Shown: piece by piece, positions 18,757-26,698 of the stretch
How the letters are laid out: every line of letters starts with the position of its first letter
Position numbering within the stretch: position 1 is the first letter of the stretch
Assembly: GCA_027078545.1 (NCBI GenBank)
Contig: JALWXN010000004.1
Span: forward strand, 1,078,611 to 1,142,610
Length of the DNA: 64,000 bases
Source of the DNA: Nitrososphaeria archaeon
Lineage (GTDB): Archaea; Thermoproteota; Nitrososphaeria; Geothermarchaeales; JDFR-13
Direction of reading: 5' to 3'
Position numbers and translations under genes: made by a program
Notes under the pieces: generated by a model
What the model saw: the letters and a program-made list of their open reading frames with translations, nothing else
Databases searched by the model: none
Told to the model about the DNA's origin: nothing

Positions 18757-19722
18757 ATGCCGCTCCTAGAGGTGAGGAACCTAAAGGTCTACTACGACCT
18801 GCCACAGGGGACTGTAAAGGCCGTCGACGGGGTATCCTTCAGCCTGGAGAAGGGGGAGATACTAGGCGTAGCCGGGGAGAGCGGCTCCGGGAAGAGTACA
18901 CTGGCACACTCAATAATAGGCCTGGTGAAGCCGCCGGGCAGGGTAGTGGATGGAGAGATAATATTCGAGGGGAGGAACCTACTCGAGCTGAGTGAGGAGG
19001 AGCTCCGGGAGATAAGGGGTAGGGAGATAACAATGGTCTTCCAAGACCCAAACACCTATCTAAACCCAGTCCTAAGGATAGGGATACAGGTCGGGGAGGT
19101 CTATGAGGCCCACCTAGGGATAGAGCCTAGGAAGGCTATCGACAAGGTGGTCGACCTACTCAGGAAGGTCAGGCTGACAGACCCTGAGAGGAGGGTGGAG
19201 TCATACCCCCACGAGCTGAGCGGGGGGATGAAGCAGAGGGTCATGATATCCATGGCCATAGCCCTCAAGCCGAAGCTGATAATACTCGACGAACCCACAT
19301 CCGCGCTAGACGTCACCATACAGGCCGAGATAATGGAGCTCCTCATAGAGATGAGGGATGAGCTGGGGGCCGCAATGATCTTCATAAGCCACGACCTGGA
19401 GCTGCTGGGCCAGGTCTCAGACAGACTAATGATAATGTATGGAGGCAGGCTCGTCGAGATAGGGGAGACCGAGGAGATCTTCAGAGACCCCCTACACCCA
19501 TATACAGAGGCCCTCATAAACGCCATCAAATACGTAAGGAAGACGGAGCTCCCAACACTGGAGGGGGAGCCCCCAAGCCTACTAAAACCACCACCCGGCT
19601 GCAGATTCCACCCAAGATGCCCGAAAAGGATGGAGAGGTGCAGCCAGGTCGAGCCGGGCGAATACCTAGTAGGAAGTAGGAGGGTCTCATGCCTACTCTA
19701 CGAGGAGGAGAGTGATGCCTGA
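18757..19722 (+). CDS. dppD: Peptide ABC transporter ATP-binding protein, DppD/OppD type
   Basis: ABC ATPase of 321 residues from the ATG at 18757; the open frame extends far upstream into dppC but that part is a shadow. Motifs are GESGSGKSTLAHSIIG (Walker A), MVFQDPNTYLNPVLRI (Q-loop), ELSGGMKQRVMISMAIAL (signature), LIILDEPTSALDV (Walker B) and FISHDLELLG (H-loop). The C-terminal oligopeptide-transporter extension has its Cys-containing motif PGCRFHPRCPKRMERC, which in relatives can hold an Fe-S cluster. It forms a heterodimer with the next gene product. The last bases overlap the dppF start. Confidence 0.95.
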   Translation: MPLLEVRNLKVYYDLPQGTVKAVDGVSFSLEKGEILGVAGESGSGKSTLAHSIIGLVKPPGRVVDGEIIFEGRNLLELSEEELREIRGREITMVFQDPNTYLNPVLRIGIQVGEVYEAHLGIEPRKAIDKVVDLLRKVRLTDPERRVESYPHELSGGMKQRVMISMAIALKPKLIILDEPTSALDVTIQAEIMELLIEMRDELGAAMIFISHDLELLGQVSDRLMIMYGGRLVEIGETEEIFRDPLHPYTEALINAIKYVRKTELPTLEGEPPSLLKPPPGCRFHPRCPKRMERCSQVEPGEYLVGSRRVSCLLYEEESDA

Positions 19723-20677
19723 ACCACTCATAAAGGCTGAGAACATAAAGAAGTACTTCCCCGTGAAGAAGGGCCTGATAGGCGGGACCGAGTATGTAAG
19801 GGCGGTCGACGACGTATCCCTAGAGATAGGGGAGAAGACGATAACCGCCCTGGTAGGCGAGTCCGGCTCTGGGAAGACGACGCTCGGCAGGATAATGGCG
19901 GGGATATGGAGACCAACCAGCGGCAGGGTACTCTACCGAGGAATAGACATCCATAGAGACGGGATGAGGAGGGAGGTTAGGCATAGGATACAGATGATCT
20001 TCCAAAACCCAGACTCAAGCCTAAACCCACGTATGAAGATCCTAGACATACTGGGGGAGGCAATAACAGAGGCGGAGCCCGGGATCAAGAAGGACGAGCT
20101 AATAGAGAGGGCCACCAAGCTCCTCGAGGAGGTGAACCTACACCCAGACCACCTATATAAATATCCACATGAACTCAGCGGTGGGGAGAAGCAGAGGGTA
20201 GCAATAGCCAGGGCCATAGCGCTCGAGCCAGAGTTCATAGTGGCTGATGAGCCCGTCTCCGCCCTAGACATATCGATAAGGGCACAGATAATAAACCTAC
20301 TAGCCCGTATACAGAGGGAGCATGGGATAGCGATACTATACATAGCCCACGACCTAAGAACAGTCTGGAACATAAGCGACTACGTAGCGGTCATGTACCT
20401 AGGCAAGATCATGGAGTACGGCCCCACAGAGGAGGTATTCAAGAACACGGGCCACCCATACACGGCTACACTACTCTCTACAGCACCACTCCTACCAGAG
20501 GAGTTCAGGAGGCACAGCCTAAAACCGATCGGTGAGCCACCAAGCCTTATAAACCCGCCGAGAGGTTGCAGGTTCCACACGAGATGCCCACTAGCCAGGG
20601 AGGAGTGTAGAGAGGTGGATATGAGGCTCATAGAGATCGGGAGGGAGCACTACACAGCATGCCCATTCTGGAGATGA
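19715..20677 (+). CDS. dppF: Peptide ABC transporter ATP-binding protein, DppF/OppF type
   Basis: Second ABC ATPase, about 320 residues. It has VGESGSGKTTLGRIMAG, MIFQNPDSSLNPRMKI, ELSGGEKQRVAIARAIAL, FIVADEPVSALDISI and YIAHDLRTVWNI in order. The C-terminal extension has the Cys motif PRGCRFHTRCPLAREEC. All catalytic residues are intact, in contrast to the degenerate ATPase at 58552-59457. The ATG at 19715 (or GTG at 19712) follows GAGGAGGAG and overlaps the dppD stop by 8 bases. Confidence 0.95.
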   Translation: MPEPLIKAENIKKYFPVKKGLIGGTEYVRAVDDVSLEIGEKTITALVGESGSGKTTLGRIMAGIWRPTSGRVLYRGIDIHRDGMRREVRHRIQMIFQNPDSSLNPRMKILDILGEAITEAEPGIKKDELIERATKLLEEVNLHPDHLYKYPHELSGGEKQRVAIARAIALEPEFIVADEPVSALDISIRAQIINLLARIQREHGIAILYIAHDLRTVWNISDYVAVMYLGKIMEYGPTEEVFKNTGHPYTATLLSTAPLLPEEFRRHSLKPIGEPPSLINPPRGCRFHTRCPLAREECREVDMRLIEIGREHYTACPFWR

Positions 20678-20766
20678 GTATATACCTGAATAAACAGAAC
20701 CTTTTATATCTAGACAAGGGAGGATAAATATATACGAGGATTCTCTGTATATATCATTATAATCAA

Positions 20767-20811
20767 ATCCTTAAATAGTATATACATCGGAATCTACCTA
20801 GGTGTAGAACC
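20767..20811 (+). promoter_or_regulatory. AT-rich promoter region of the solute-binding protein gene
   Basis: The 134-base gap between dppF and the binding-protein gene is strongly AT-rich. It holds several TATA-like stretches, the best placed being TCCTTAAATAGTATATAC at 20768-20785. The binding protein probably has its own strong promoter, as is usual for high-abundance solute receptors. Confidence 0.45.
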
Positions 20812-22374
20812 TTGAGGCGAAGGGTGGGACTCTCCACCAGGATAGTCGCTATAGCAGTAGTGATAGTGCTGGTGGTGGCCCTAGCAGGATACTTCCTACT
20901 ACAGCAGGAGGCACCAGTGGAGAGGGAGCTCAGGGTAGCGATAGGTATCGACATGGACACGGTAGACCCACATATGCAGACAACGACGCTGGTCTTCAAT
21001 ATTAACAGGCATATCTACGACACACTGGTATGGTTCAACGAGGAGGGCGAGATCATCCCATGGCTAGCCACCGAGTGGAGCATATCAAGAGACGGCCTAG
21101 AATACACCTTCAAGCTTAGGCAGGGCGTGAAGTTCAGCGACGGGACGGAGTTCGACGCCTACGACGTGAAGGCCAACATAGATAGGTGGCTAGACCCCAC
21201 GGTCAAGGTGCCCACAAGGAGCCAGCTAGGACCCGTGAAGGGAGCCGAGGTCATCGATAAGTACACCATCAAGATAATCCTTGAGGATGCATATGCACCC
21301 TTCCTAGCGGCCCTCGCCAACTACCTCATGATCACTAGCCAGGAGGCCATAGAGGAGTATGGTAACCAGTCGATCGACGAGCCGGTAGGGACGGGGCCAT
21401 ATGTACTCAAGAGCTGGGAGAAGGAGTCTGAGATAGTGCTGGAGGCCAACCCCAACTGGTGGGGGCCGGAGCTGAAGATCAAGAAGATAGTCTGGAAGAT
21501 CATCAAGGAGGCCGGGACCAGGGAGTCGGCCCTCCTAGCAGGGGATGTTGATGTAGCCTTCCTGCCACCAGCGGCTGACAAGGAGGCGTTGGAGAACAAC
21601 CCCGACGTGGATATCTACATACCCGTCACCAACAGGATACTCTTCGTAGGAATAATGCCGAGGGGTCCGCTGGAGAACAAGCTTGTGAGGCAGGCCCTGA
21701 ACTACGCTGTTGATAAGGAGGCTATAGTCAACGAGGTCCTCTTCGGCCTAGGGATACCCGCCGACGCACCTATACCGCCACACTTCTTCGGCTACGCCAA
21801 GATGGATCCATATGAGTATGACCCCGACAAGGCTAGGCAGCTCCTAGAGCAGGCAGGGTATGGAGACGGGCTCAGCCTAAAGATGATACATCCCACCGGT
21901 AGGTATCTACAGGATAAGGAGGTGGCCGAGGCTATACAGGCATATCTCAGCAGGGTGGGTATAGACGTCGAGCTGGAGACGATGGACTGGCCATCCTTCG
22001 TACAGAGGCTATTGAAGCCACTGGATGAGGTTGACTACGACCTAGTCCTAGTCGGCTGGGGACCAGGCGTGGCGGATGCACACTTCACACTCTACCCACA
22101 GTTCCACAGCAGCCAGATAATACCCAATGGACTAGGGATAGCTAGGTACAACAATAGTGAGGTCGACCAGCTCCTAGAGAGGGCTATGAGGGAGCTGGAC
22201 GAGGAGACCAGGAAGGATCTATACCGCCAGGCAATAGAGATCATCTGGGAGGACGCTCCATGGATCTTCCTATACACCCAGAGGAACCTACTAGCGGTCA
22301 ATAAGAACGTGAAGGGCGTCTTCATCCACCCAGGAGGAGAGATGTTCTTCTTCTACACCGCCTACTTCGAGTAG
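20812..22374 (+). CDS. dppA: Peptide ABC transporter solute-binding protein (SBP family 5)
   Basis: A 520-residue extracytoplasmic receptor. One N-terminal hydrophobic segment (IVAIAVVIVLVVALAGYFLL, about 10-29) after basic residues would act as a membrane anchor or signal; there is no lipobox Cys. The mature part follows the family 5 pattern: LRVAIGIDMDTVDPHM, LATEWSISRDGLEYTFKLRQ and VKFSDGTEFDAYDVKAN early, and QALNYAVDKEAIVNEVLFG in the middle. The start codon is TTG with a GGTG ribosome site. It captures peptides, or sugars as some archaeal members do, for the DppBCDF importer just upstream. Confidence 0.93.
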   Translation: MRRRVGLSTRIVAIAVVIVLVVALAGYFLLQQEAPVERELRVAIGIDMDTVDPHMQTTTLVFNINRHIYDTLVWFNEEGEIIPWLATEWSISRDGLEYTFKLRQGVKFSDGTEFDAYDVKANIDRWLDPTVKVPTRSQLGPVKGAEVIDKYTIKIILEDAYAPFLAALANYLMITSQEAIEEYGNQSIDEPVGTGPYVLKSWEKESEIVLEANPNWWGPELKIKKIVWKIIKEAGTRESALLAGDVDVAFLPPAADKEALENNPDVDIYIPVTNRILFVGIMPRGPLENKLVRQALNYAVDKEAIVNEVLFGLGIPADAPIPPHFFGYAKMDPYEYDPDKARQLLEQAGYGDGLSLKMIHPTGRYLQDKEVAEAIQAYLSRVGIDVELETMDWPSFVQRLLKPLDEVDYDLVLVGWGPGVADAHFTLYPQFHSSQIIPNGLGIARYNNSEVDQLLERAMRELDEETRKDLYRQAIEIIWEDAPWIFLYTQRNLLAVNKNVKGVFIHPGGEMFFFYTAYFE

Positions 22375-22395
22375 CCTTACCCACCCCTCCCACCT

Positions 22396-23136
22396 TTATA
22401 TCATCCTCCTTAGTAGCCTGTCTATCTCTACAAGGGCCTTCTCCGCACCCGTACCTATCCATACCGATGCGAGCTCGGTGAGCGCGGAGGGCTCTGGGTT
22501 AACCTCTACTATCCCAGCCCCCTTGGCATGGGCCTCCTCCACGAGTGATGCGGCTGGATATACCACTCCACTAGTCCCTATCACGAGGAGTGTATCTGCA
22601 CGGAGAACCTCTGTCAACGCCCGCCTCCAGACCGCCTGGTCGAGAGGCTCGCCGAACCATACAACGTCTGGGCGGAGGAGGCTATAGCAGTTCGGGCATA
22701 TTGGTGGTAGGCTCTCGAGGTCCAGGCTATCTATCTCGCCCCGGTACCAGCACCTCGTACATCTAAACCTGTGTAGGGAGCCGTGGAGCTCTATCACATC
22801 CTCTATACCTACACGTCTAAAGAGGCCGTCCACATTCTGTGTAATCACAGTCTTGACCAGGCCCCTACTCCACCAATCCCGTAGAACGTGGTAGCCTCTG
22901 TGGGGCTTAGCCCTCCTAACCTTCTCCAGCCTGGATAGGTACCACCTCCATACGAGCTCGGGGTTCCTCTGGAATCCCTGTGGAGTGGCCAGATCCTCCA
23001 GGCTATACCTGTCCCATAGGCCGGAGCCACCCCTGAAGACTGGTATACCCGAGTCGGCACTCATCCCGGCGCCTGTGAAGACGACTAGGTATCTCGACCC
23101 GGCTATATACTCAGCCGCCCTAGCTATCTCCTCCAT
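22396..23136 (-). CDS. cobB: Sirtuin NAD-dependent protein deacylase
   Basis: Sir2 family, 246 residues from the ATG at 23136; a TTG three codons upstream is less likely given the ribosome site GAGGTTG. It contains FTGAGMSADSGIPVFRGG, TQNVDGL and ELHGSLHRF with the catalytic His. The zinc site is made of C-x2-C (CTRCW) and CPNC, and the late NAD-binding segment is LVIGTSGVVYPAASL. In crenarchaea Sir2 removes acyl groups from Alba and metabolic enzymes. It overlaps the upstream MYG1-like gene by 17 bases. Confidence 0.93.
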   Translation of the reverse strand: MEEIARAAEYIAGSRYLVVFTGAGMSADSGIPVFRGGSGLWDRYSLEDLATPQGFQRNPELVWRWYLSRLEKVRRAKPHRGYHVLRDWWSRGLVKTVITQNVDGLFRRVGIEDVIELHGSLHRFRCTRCWYRGEIDSLDLESLPPICPNCYSLLRPDVVWFGEPLDQAVWRRALTEVLRADTLLVIGTSGVVYPAASLVEEAHAKGAGIVEVNPEPSALTELASVWIGTGAEKALVEIDRLLRRMI

Positions 23137-23983
23137 CACCCACAACCTCTATAGCGTCTATGCTCTCCAGGACAGACTCCTTATCACTCCCCACCAGCAT
23201 AAACTTGTTGGCGTGGTAGAATACTAGGCTCCCCCTCTCCCTAAGCTTCTCCGCCACCTTGTCCAGGCTGATCATGTCCTGATACCTCGATAGCTTGATA
23301 ACGCTGTACTGCTCAGGGTTCCTACTACTCGGCTGGATAATAACCTGCACATCCCCCCGCCTATTCATCACCTCATAGGGAGGGACAGCCCTGTCGAGCA
23401 CCAGTATCTTCACCCCGTTAATAGTCATCTCGACGGCGTTCTCAAGCGCCTCTGCTATCTCCCTCTCCTCCTCAACCCTCTCCCTTAGATAGTTGTAGAA
23501 CCTCCTCCCCAACCACCTCAAAACCTGGTACTCCTCATCCCCAGGTGATATGTACTGGATATTTGCGAACCACCTCGTGTATACCCTCTCGAAGAAGAGT
23601 GTCTCGCTAGGTATCTCCACACCTATCGCCCTATGAAGCCCGAAACGATCCCTCACATCGATAAACCTCATCTCCGGGAGATCCAGGGCATCCACCAGCT
23701 CTGGGAAGTGGTGCTTAACGACTAGTACTAGGCTACATGGGATCTCTATGTCCTGGTGATGGTCAAGTAGGTATGGGGGCTCATACCTCCGCCCGATATC
23801 GAGGTATATAGTCTTATCCTCAAACCCCTCCACACTGATGACACGCTCCACTGGGGCGCCATACTTATATGTAAGTAGGGCTGTACCCAGTAGGTCATCC
23901 ATATGGGCATTCCCACCATGTGTAACTATCTTCCTAACCCTTAGAGACGTCTCCACACTACCCACCACGCAGCCACTACCCAT
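23120..23983 (-). CDS. MYG1-like metal-dependent hydrolase/exonuclease family protein
   Basis: A 287-residue protein with THGGNAHMDDLLGTALLTYK (about 20-39) and YLDIGRRYEPPYLLDHHQD (about 59-77). These match the two metal-binding motifs of the MYG1/UPF0160 group, which is related to DHH phosphoesterases. The C-terminal half (VILV/YSVIKLSRYQD) fits the same family. Eukaryotic MYG1 is a 3'-5' RNA exonuclease; the archaeal role is unknown. The N-terminal 15 residues may be over-extended. It is followed by sirtuin in the same transcript and is divergent from the SLOG gene. Confidence 0.75.
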   Translation of the reverse strand: MGSGCVVGSVETSLRVRKIVTHGGNAHMDDLLGTALLTYKYGAPVERVISVEGFEDKTIYLDIGRRYEPPYLLDHHQDIEIPCSLVLVVKHHFPELVDALDLPEMRFIDVRDRFGLHRAIGVEIPSETLFFERVYTRWFANIQYISPGDEEYQVLRWLGRRFYNYLRERVEEEREIAEALENAVEMTINGVKILVLDRAVPPYEVMNRRGDVQVIIQPSSRNPEQYSVIKLSRYQDMISLDKVAEKLRERGSLVFYHANKFMLVGSDKESVLESIDAIEVVGDGGDS

Positions 23984-24035
23984 CTAGATAGGGCTGGGAC
24001 ACGATATATCTATCCCCAGCGATATATAGGGATAT

Positions 24036-24581
24036 ATGATTAGGATAGGCTTCGCCGCATACAGCGGCGACCCCACCCACCGGGACATCGAGAACGCCAG
24101 GCAGCTCGTCACGACTCTATACAGGGAGGTCGACTTCAACAGGGTGGCCTTCCTCCTAGGCGGGTACTGGGGCCTCATGAGGGTCTTGGTGGACGAGCTG
24201 TTACAGCACGGCGGGAGGGTGGTCCTCTTCCCCCCACTGGAGCTGGAGAAGCTCGAGTATCCCGAGGGGGCGATAGTTCTACGCCTAGGCCTCTCCATGA
24301 GGGCTAGGAGCATCCCCCTCGTGAGGAGCTCCGACGTATTCATAGTCATGGGTGGTGAGGGGGGCTCGATACTAGAGCTCGTCACCAGCTACGACGAGGG
24401 GATACCCACATACCTACTCACCGAGACGGGACACTCCACCGATAAGATGTCCTTCCTAACACCATACCTCGACAGGAGGAGGACTGTGGAGATCAAGGTC
24501 TTCAACGACCCTGTACAGCTGGCCGAGGACCTGATACAGAACCATCTACAGGGCGTCCTGAGGAGCGGGGCAACTAAGTAG
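24036..24581 (+). CDS. SLOG/LOG-like nucleotide-binding protein
   Basis: A 181-residue Rossmann-like protein. It starts RIGFAAYSGDP and has GGYWGLMRVLVDELL (about 42-56), then a glycine turn followed by acid (MGGEGGSILELVTSYDEGIP, about 108-127). These correspond to the GG-x-GLM and GG-x-GT-x-x-E positions of the SLOG superfamily (TIGR00725-like, related to LOG phosphoribohydrolases). GGEGGSILE keeps the catalytic-type Glu. Members bind nucleotides or molybdenum cofactor precursors, or release nucleobases. The function here is open. TATA-like repeats lie in the short divergent gap upstream. Confidence 0.7.
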   Translation: MIRIGFAAYSGDPTHRDIENARQLVTTLYREVDFNRVAFLLGGYWGLMRVLVDELLQHGGRVVLFPPLELEKLEYPEGAIVLRLGLSMRARSIPLVRSSDVFIVMGGEGGSILELVTSYDEGIPTYLLTETGHSTDKMSFLTPYLDRRRTVEIKVFNDPVQLAEDLIQNHLQGVLRSGATK

Positions 24582-24613
24582 GGTTCCATAGGTAGAAAGG
24601 GGGAGGTGTGGGG

Positions 24614-25573
24614 CTACCTACCCATCCTAATGACTAGGTATGCCACTGGGATGGCTAGGAGAATGATTATCAGGTAGGTCAGCGGAGTATTGACCAATCC
24701 ATCCATCCCCTCCACACCAGTATCAGTACCAACAGCCTCTTCTGTGACCCTCTGGGCTGTGGTGTCCCCCGAGGATTCGGGCGAGGCTTCAGGAGACATC
24801 TCCTTATTGGATATCCACTCCTCATATGGCGAGAGAGGGAGCGGCTCGATCTCTGACTTATTAAAGGCTATGACTAGTGGATAGTCCCCAGGTATCGCCT
24901 CCCTCACATATGCAGCGAAGGCCTTGATATCCTCCATGCTCGGCTGTATATCACCCTGTATAACTATGAGGAGGGTCATCTCCAGCCCGATCCTTATAGA
25001 TGCGTGGAGACCCAGGAAGGTATCGATCTTACCATACCTTGAGAAGATCTCGACCGCCATATCATCTATCCTTTCTATAACGCTATCCTCACCAGGCTGA
25101 GTAGGGCTGAGCACATCCCTTAGATACTCCACAGTCGACATGCTACCAAGCGTCGCATATACCTCCACCCTCTCAACACACCGGGGCAGGCTACTCACAA
25201 CCCGGCCCACCAGATCCTTCTCCAGCCCACCCCATACCACGGAGATCTCCAGCACTCCAGAGCCGTTATTAAAGCTGACTTTCACCGTCCAGGGGAGGCT
25301 ATCTAATATATGCCCCTCGATATCCTCTGGGCTACAGGGACTATCCTCGCCTCCAACCCTAGGAACCATGTATTCATCGGTCAGGCTATAGATATTCTCG
25401 CGGCCAAAGAGGATGTAGACATCACCATCAACATATGTATAGACGTCATAGTCTACAGGCTCATAGATCCTGATAATAACCATATCCTCCTGGGCCCCTA
25501 CAACCTGTGTAGACCACCCGGGGGAGATGAGGAGGAGAGCCATCGATATGAGAAGGAGGAGTAGACTCCTCAT
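24614..25573 (-). CDS. Membrane-anchored extracellular protein of unknown function
   Basis: A 319-residue protein with an N-terminal signal peptide (about 8-18 hydrophobic residues, processing near residue 27) and a C-terminal transmembrane helix (TYLIIILLAIPVAYLVI) followed by a short basic tail. It would be displayed outside the membrane. A Ser/Thr/Glu-rich stalk precedes the anchor. The ectodomain is alpha/beta with no motif I recognise. The layout is typical of archaeal surface-layer accessory proteins. The ATG is preceded by GGGGGTGAT. Confidence 0.7.
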   Translation of the reverse strand: MRSLLLLLISMALLLISPGWSTQVVGAQEDMVIIRIYEPVDYDVYTYVDGDVYILFGRENIYSLTDEYMVPRVGGEDSPCSPEDIEGHILDSLPWTVKVSFNNGSGVLEISVVWGGLEKDLVGRVVSSLPRCVERVEVYATLGSMSTVEYLRDVLSPTQPGEDSVIERIDDMAVEIFSRYGKIDTFLGLHASIRIGLEMTLLIVIQGDIQPSMEDIKAFAAYVREAIPGDYPLVIAFNKSEIEPLPLSPYEEWISNKEMSPEASPESSGDTTAQRVTEEAVGTDTGVEGMDGLVNTPLTYLIIILLAIPVAYLVIRMGR

Positions 25574-25691
25574 ATAATCACCCCCGCTAGGATTGGGCCA
25601 CGGTATTCTCCACTCCCTATCAATAACGGCGTTCTTATATCCCTCTTCAAGACGATCTCCTAATAATTTCTCGCTCCGTAAGGGTATATGT

Positions 25692-25721
25692 AGATATATA
25701 TATCTGACCCCCTGGAGGGGG
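25692..25721. promoter_or_regulatory. Palindrome and G/C hairpin upstream of the surface-protein gene
   Basis: AGATATATATATCT (25692-25705) is a perfect 14-bp palindrome. It is followed at once by CCCCCtggaGGGGG (25708-25721). They lie about 120-150 bases upstream of the 25573 start and about 50 bases downstream of the glycosylase stop, so they may terminate the glycosylase transcript or regulate the next gene. The rest of 25574-25768 is AT-rich without a gene. Confidence 0.35.
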
Positions 25722-25768
25722 GCGGTATAACTATATTCTCTATATTTTGCTTAGGGGCTTGTCGATGG

Positions 25769-26662
25769 CTATTTAAATACTGTCCCCGTCTCCATCGCCC
25801 ATAGTAGGAGGTCGAGCTCTGCTGGGAGCATCCCCAGGTATCTAGCCAGCCATCGGAACCGGGTCTCCAGCTCGATATACCTCCTCCTCGATAGGCTCTT
25901 GGGGTAGCTGTTTATCAGCCTGAGCCGGGCCATCCACCTAAGGATATGCCTGTCTAGTATTGCTAGGTGTAGACCCCTCCCTATGTTCCGGAGGAAGTGG
26001 CTAGCCTCCTTATATCCGAGGCCCTTCACACCCCTGACGAGCATCTCCCTAGCCTCTAGGGGGTCTTCTATGCTGAGTATCTCACCTAGATATCCCTCCA
26101 TGTATAGCCTCCTAGCCCCCACTATGTATTGGGACTTCTTCCTCCAGAATCTACATCCCCTGATCACCCTGCCTATGTCTCCCGGCCCACCGCTGTATAG
26201 TGTTCCTGAGAGGTGGAGCTCCTTCACCTTCTCCCAGCACCTTATGGCGGGGCTCATAGGGGTGAGTAGGCAGAAGACCAGCTCGAGGAATATCCTCTCA
26301 TCCCCACACCTACCCACCTCCCTGAAGCTCTTGATGGCCCTCTCTATATCGCCTCTATACCTCTGATAAGCGTCCCAGACAGCCTCTAGGGAGCCGCCTG
26401 AGACGTAGGTGAAGAGCTTCACCTTGGAGCCGGGCTCCACCACCGTGTCTAGGCCGCTGTCCAGCATCACGTTCCTACCATCGACCAGTATCCCGTAGCC
26501 AACACCCTCCCTCTCCAGCTCCTCCATAAGCCTCTTGAGCCCGGGTATGGATGAGATTATCGTTGATAGGGGCTCCGCATCCTCTATCTCCAGCCTTATA
26601 TAGTCCCTCCCAAGCCTAGTCCTGAAGACGCCGTATAGTAGGATCTCCACCTCCCGGGGCAT
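25769..26662 (-). CDS. Fusion of MoaD-like ubiquitin-fold domain and Ogg2 8-oxoguanine DNA glycosylase/lyase
   Basis: One uninterrupted 297-residue frame. Residues 1-90 have MoaD/ThiS/SAMP features. An N-terminal strand VEILLYGVFR leads into a helix with an E-rich loop. A hydrophobic strand VGYGILVDGRNV and a late GSKVKLFTYVSGG follow, ending in Gly89-Gly90 exactly where MoaD ends. Residues 91-297 are a full-length archaeal Ogg2: the HhH motif GVKGLGYKEASHFLRN carries the Schiff-base Lys218, and HLAILDRHILRWM the catalytic Asp237. Ogg2 excises 8-oxoguanine and nicks the strand. No ATG, GTG or TTG codon lies at the junction, so the glycosylase has no separate start. A TATA-like CCTATTTATC lies 20-28 nt upstream, suggesting a leaderless mRNA. 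Confidence 0.88.
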   Translation of the reverse strand: MPREVEILLYGVFRTRLGRDYIRLEIEDAEPLSTIISSIPGLKRLMEELEREGVGYGILVDGRNVMLDSGLDTVVEPGSKVKLFTYVSGGSLEAVWDAYQRYRGDIERAIKSFREVGRCGDERIFLELVFCLLTPMSPAIRCWEKVKELHLSGTLYSGGPGDIGRVIRGCRFWRKKSQYIVGARRLYMEGYLGEILSIEDPLEAREMLVRGVKGLGYKEASHFLRNIGRGLHLAILDRHILRWMARLRLINSYPKSLSRRRYIELETRFRWLARYLGMLPAELDLLLWAMETGTVFK

Positions 26663-26698
26663 GGCTATCCAGGTTGATAAATAGGTTTGGGTGGGGGT

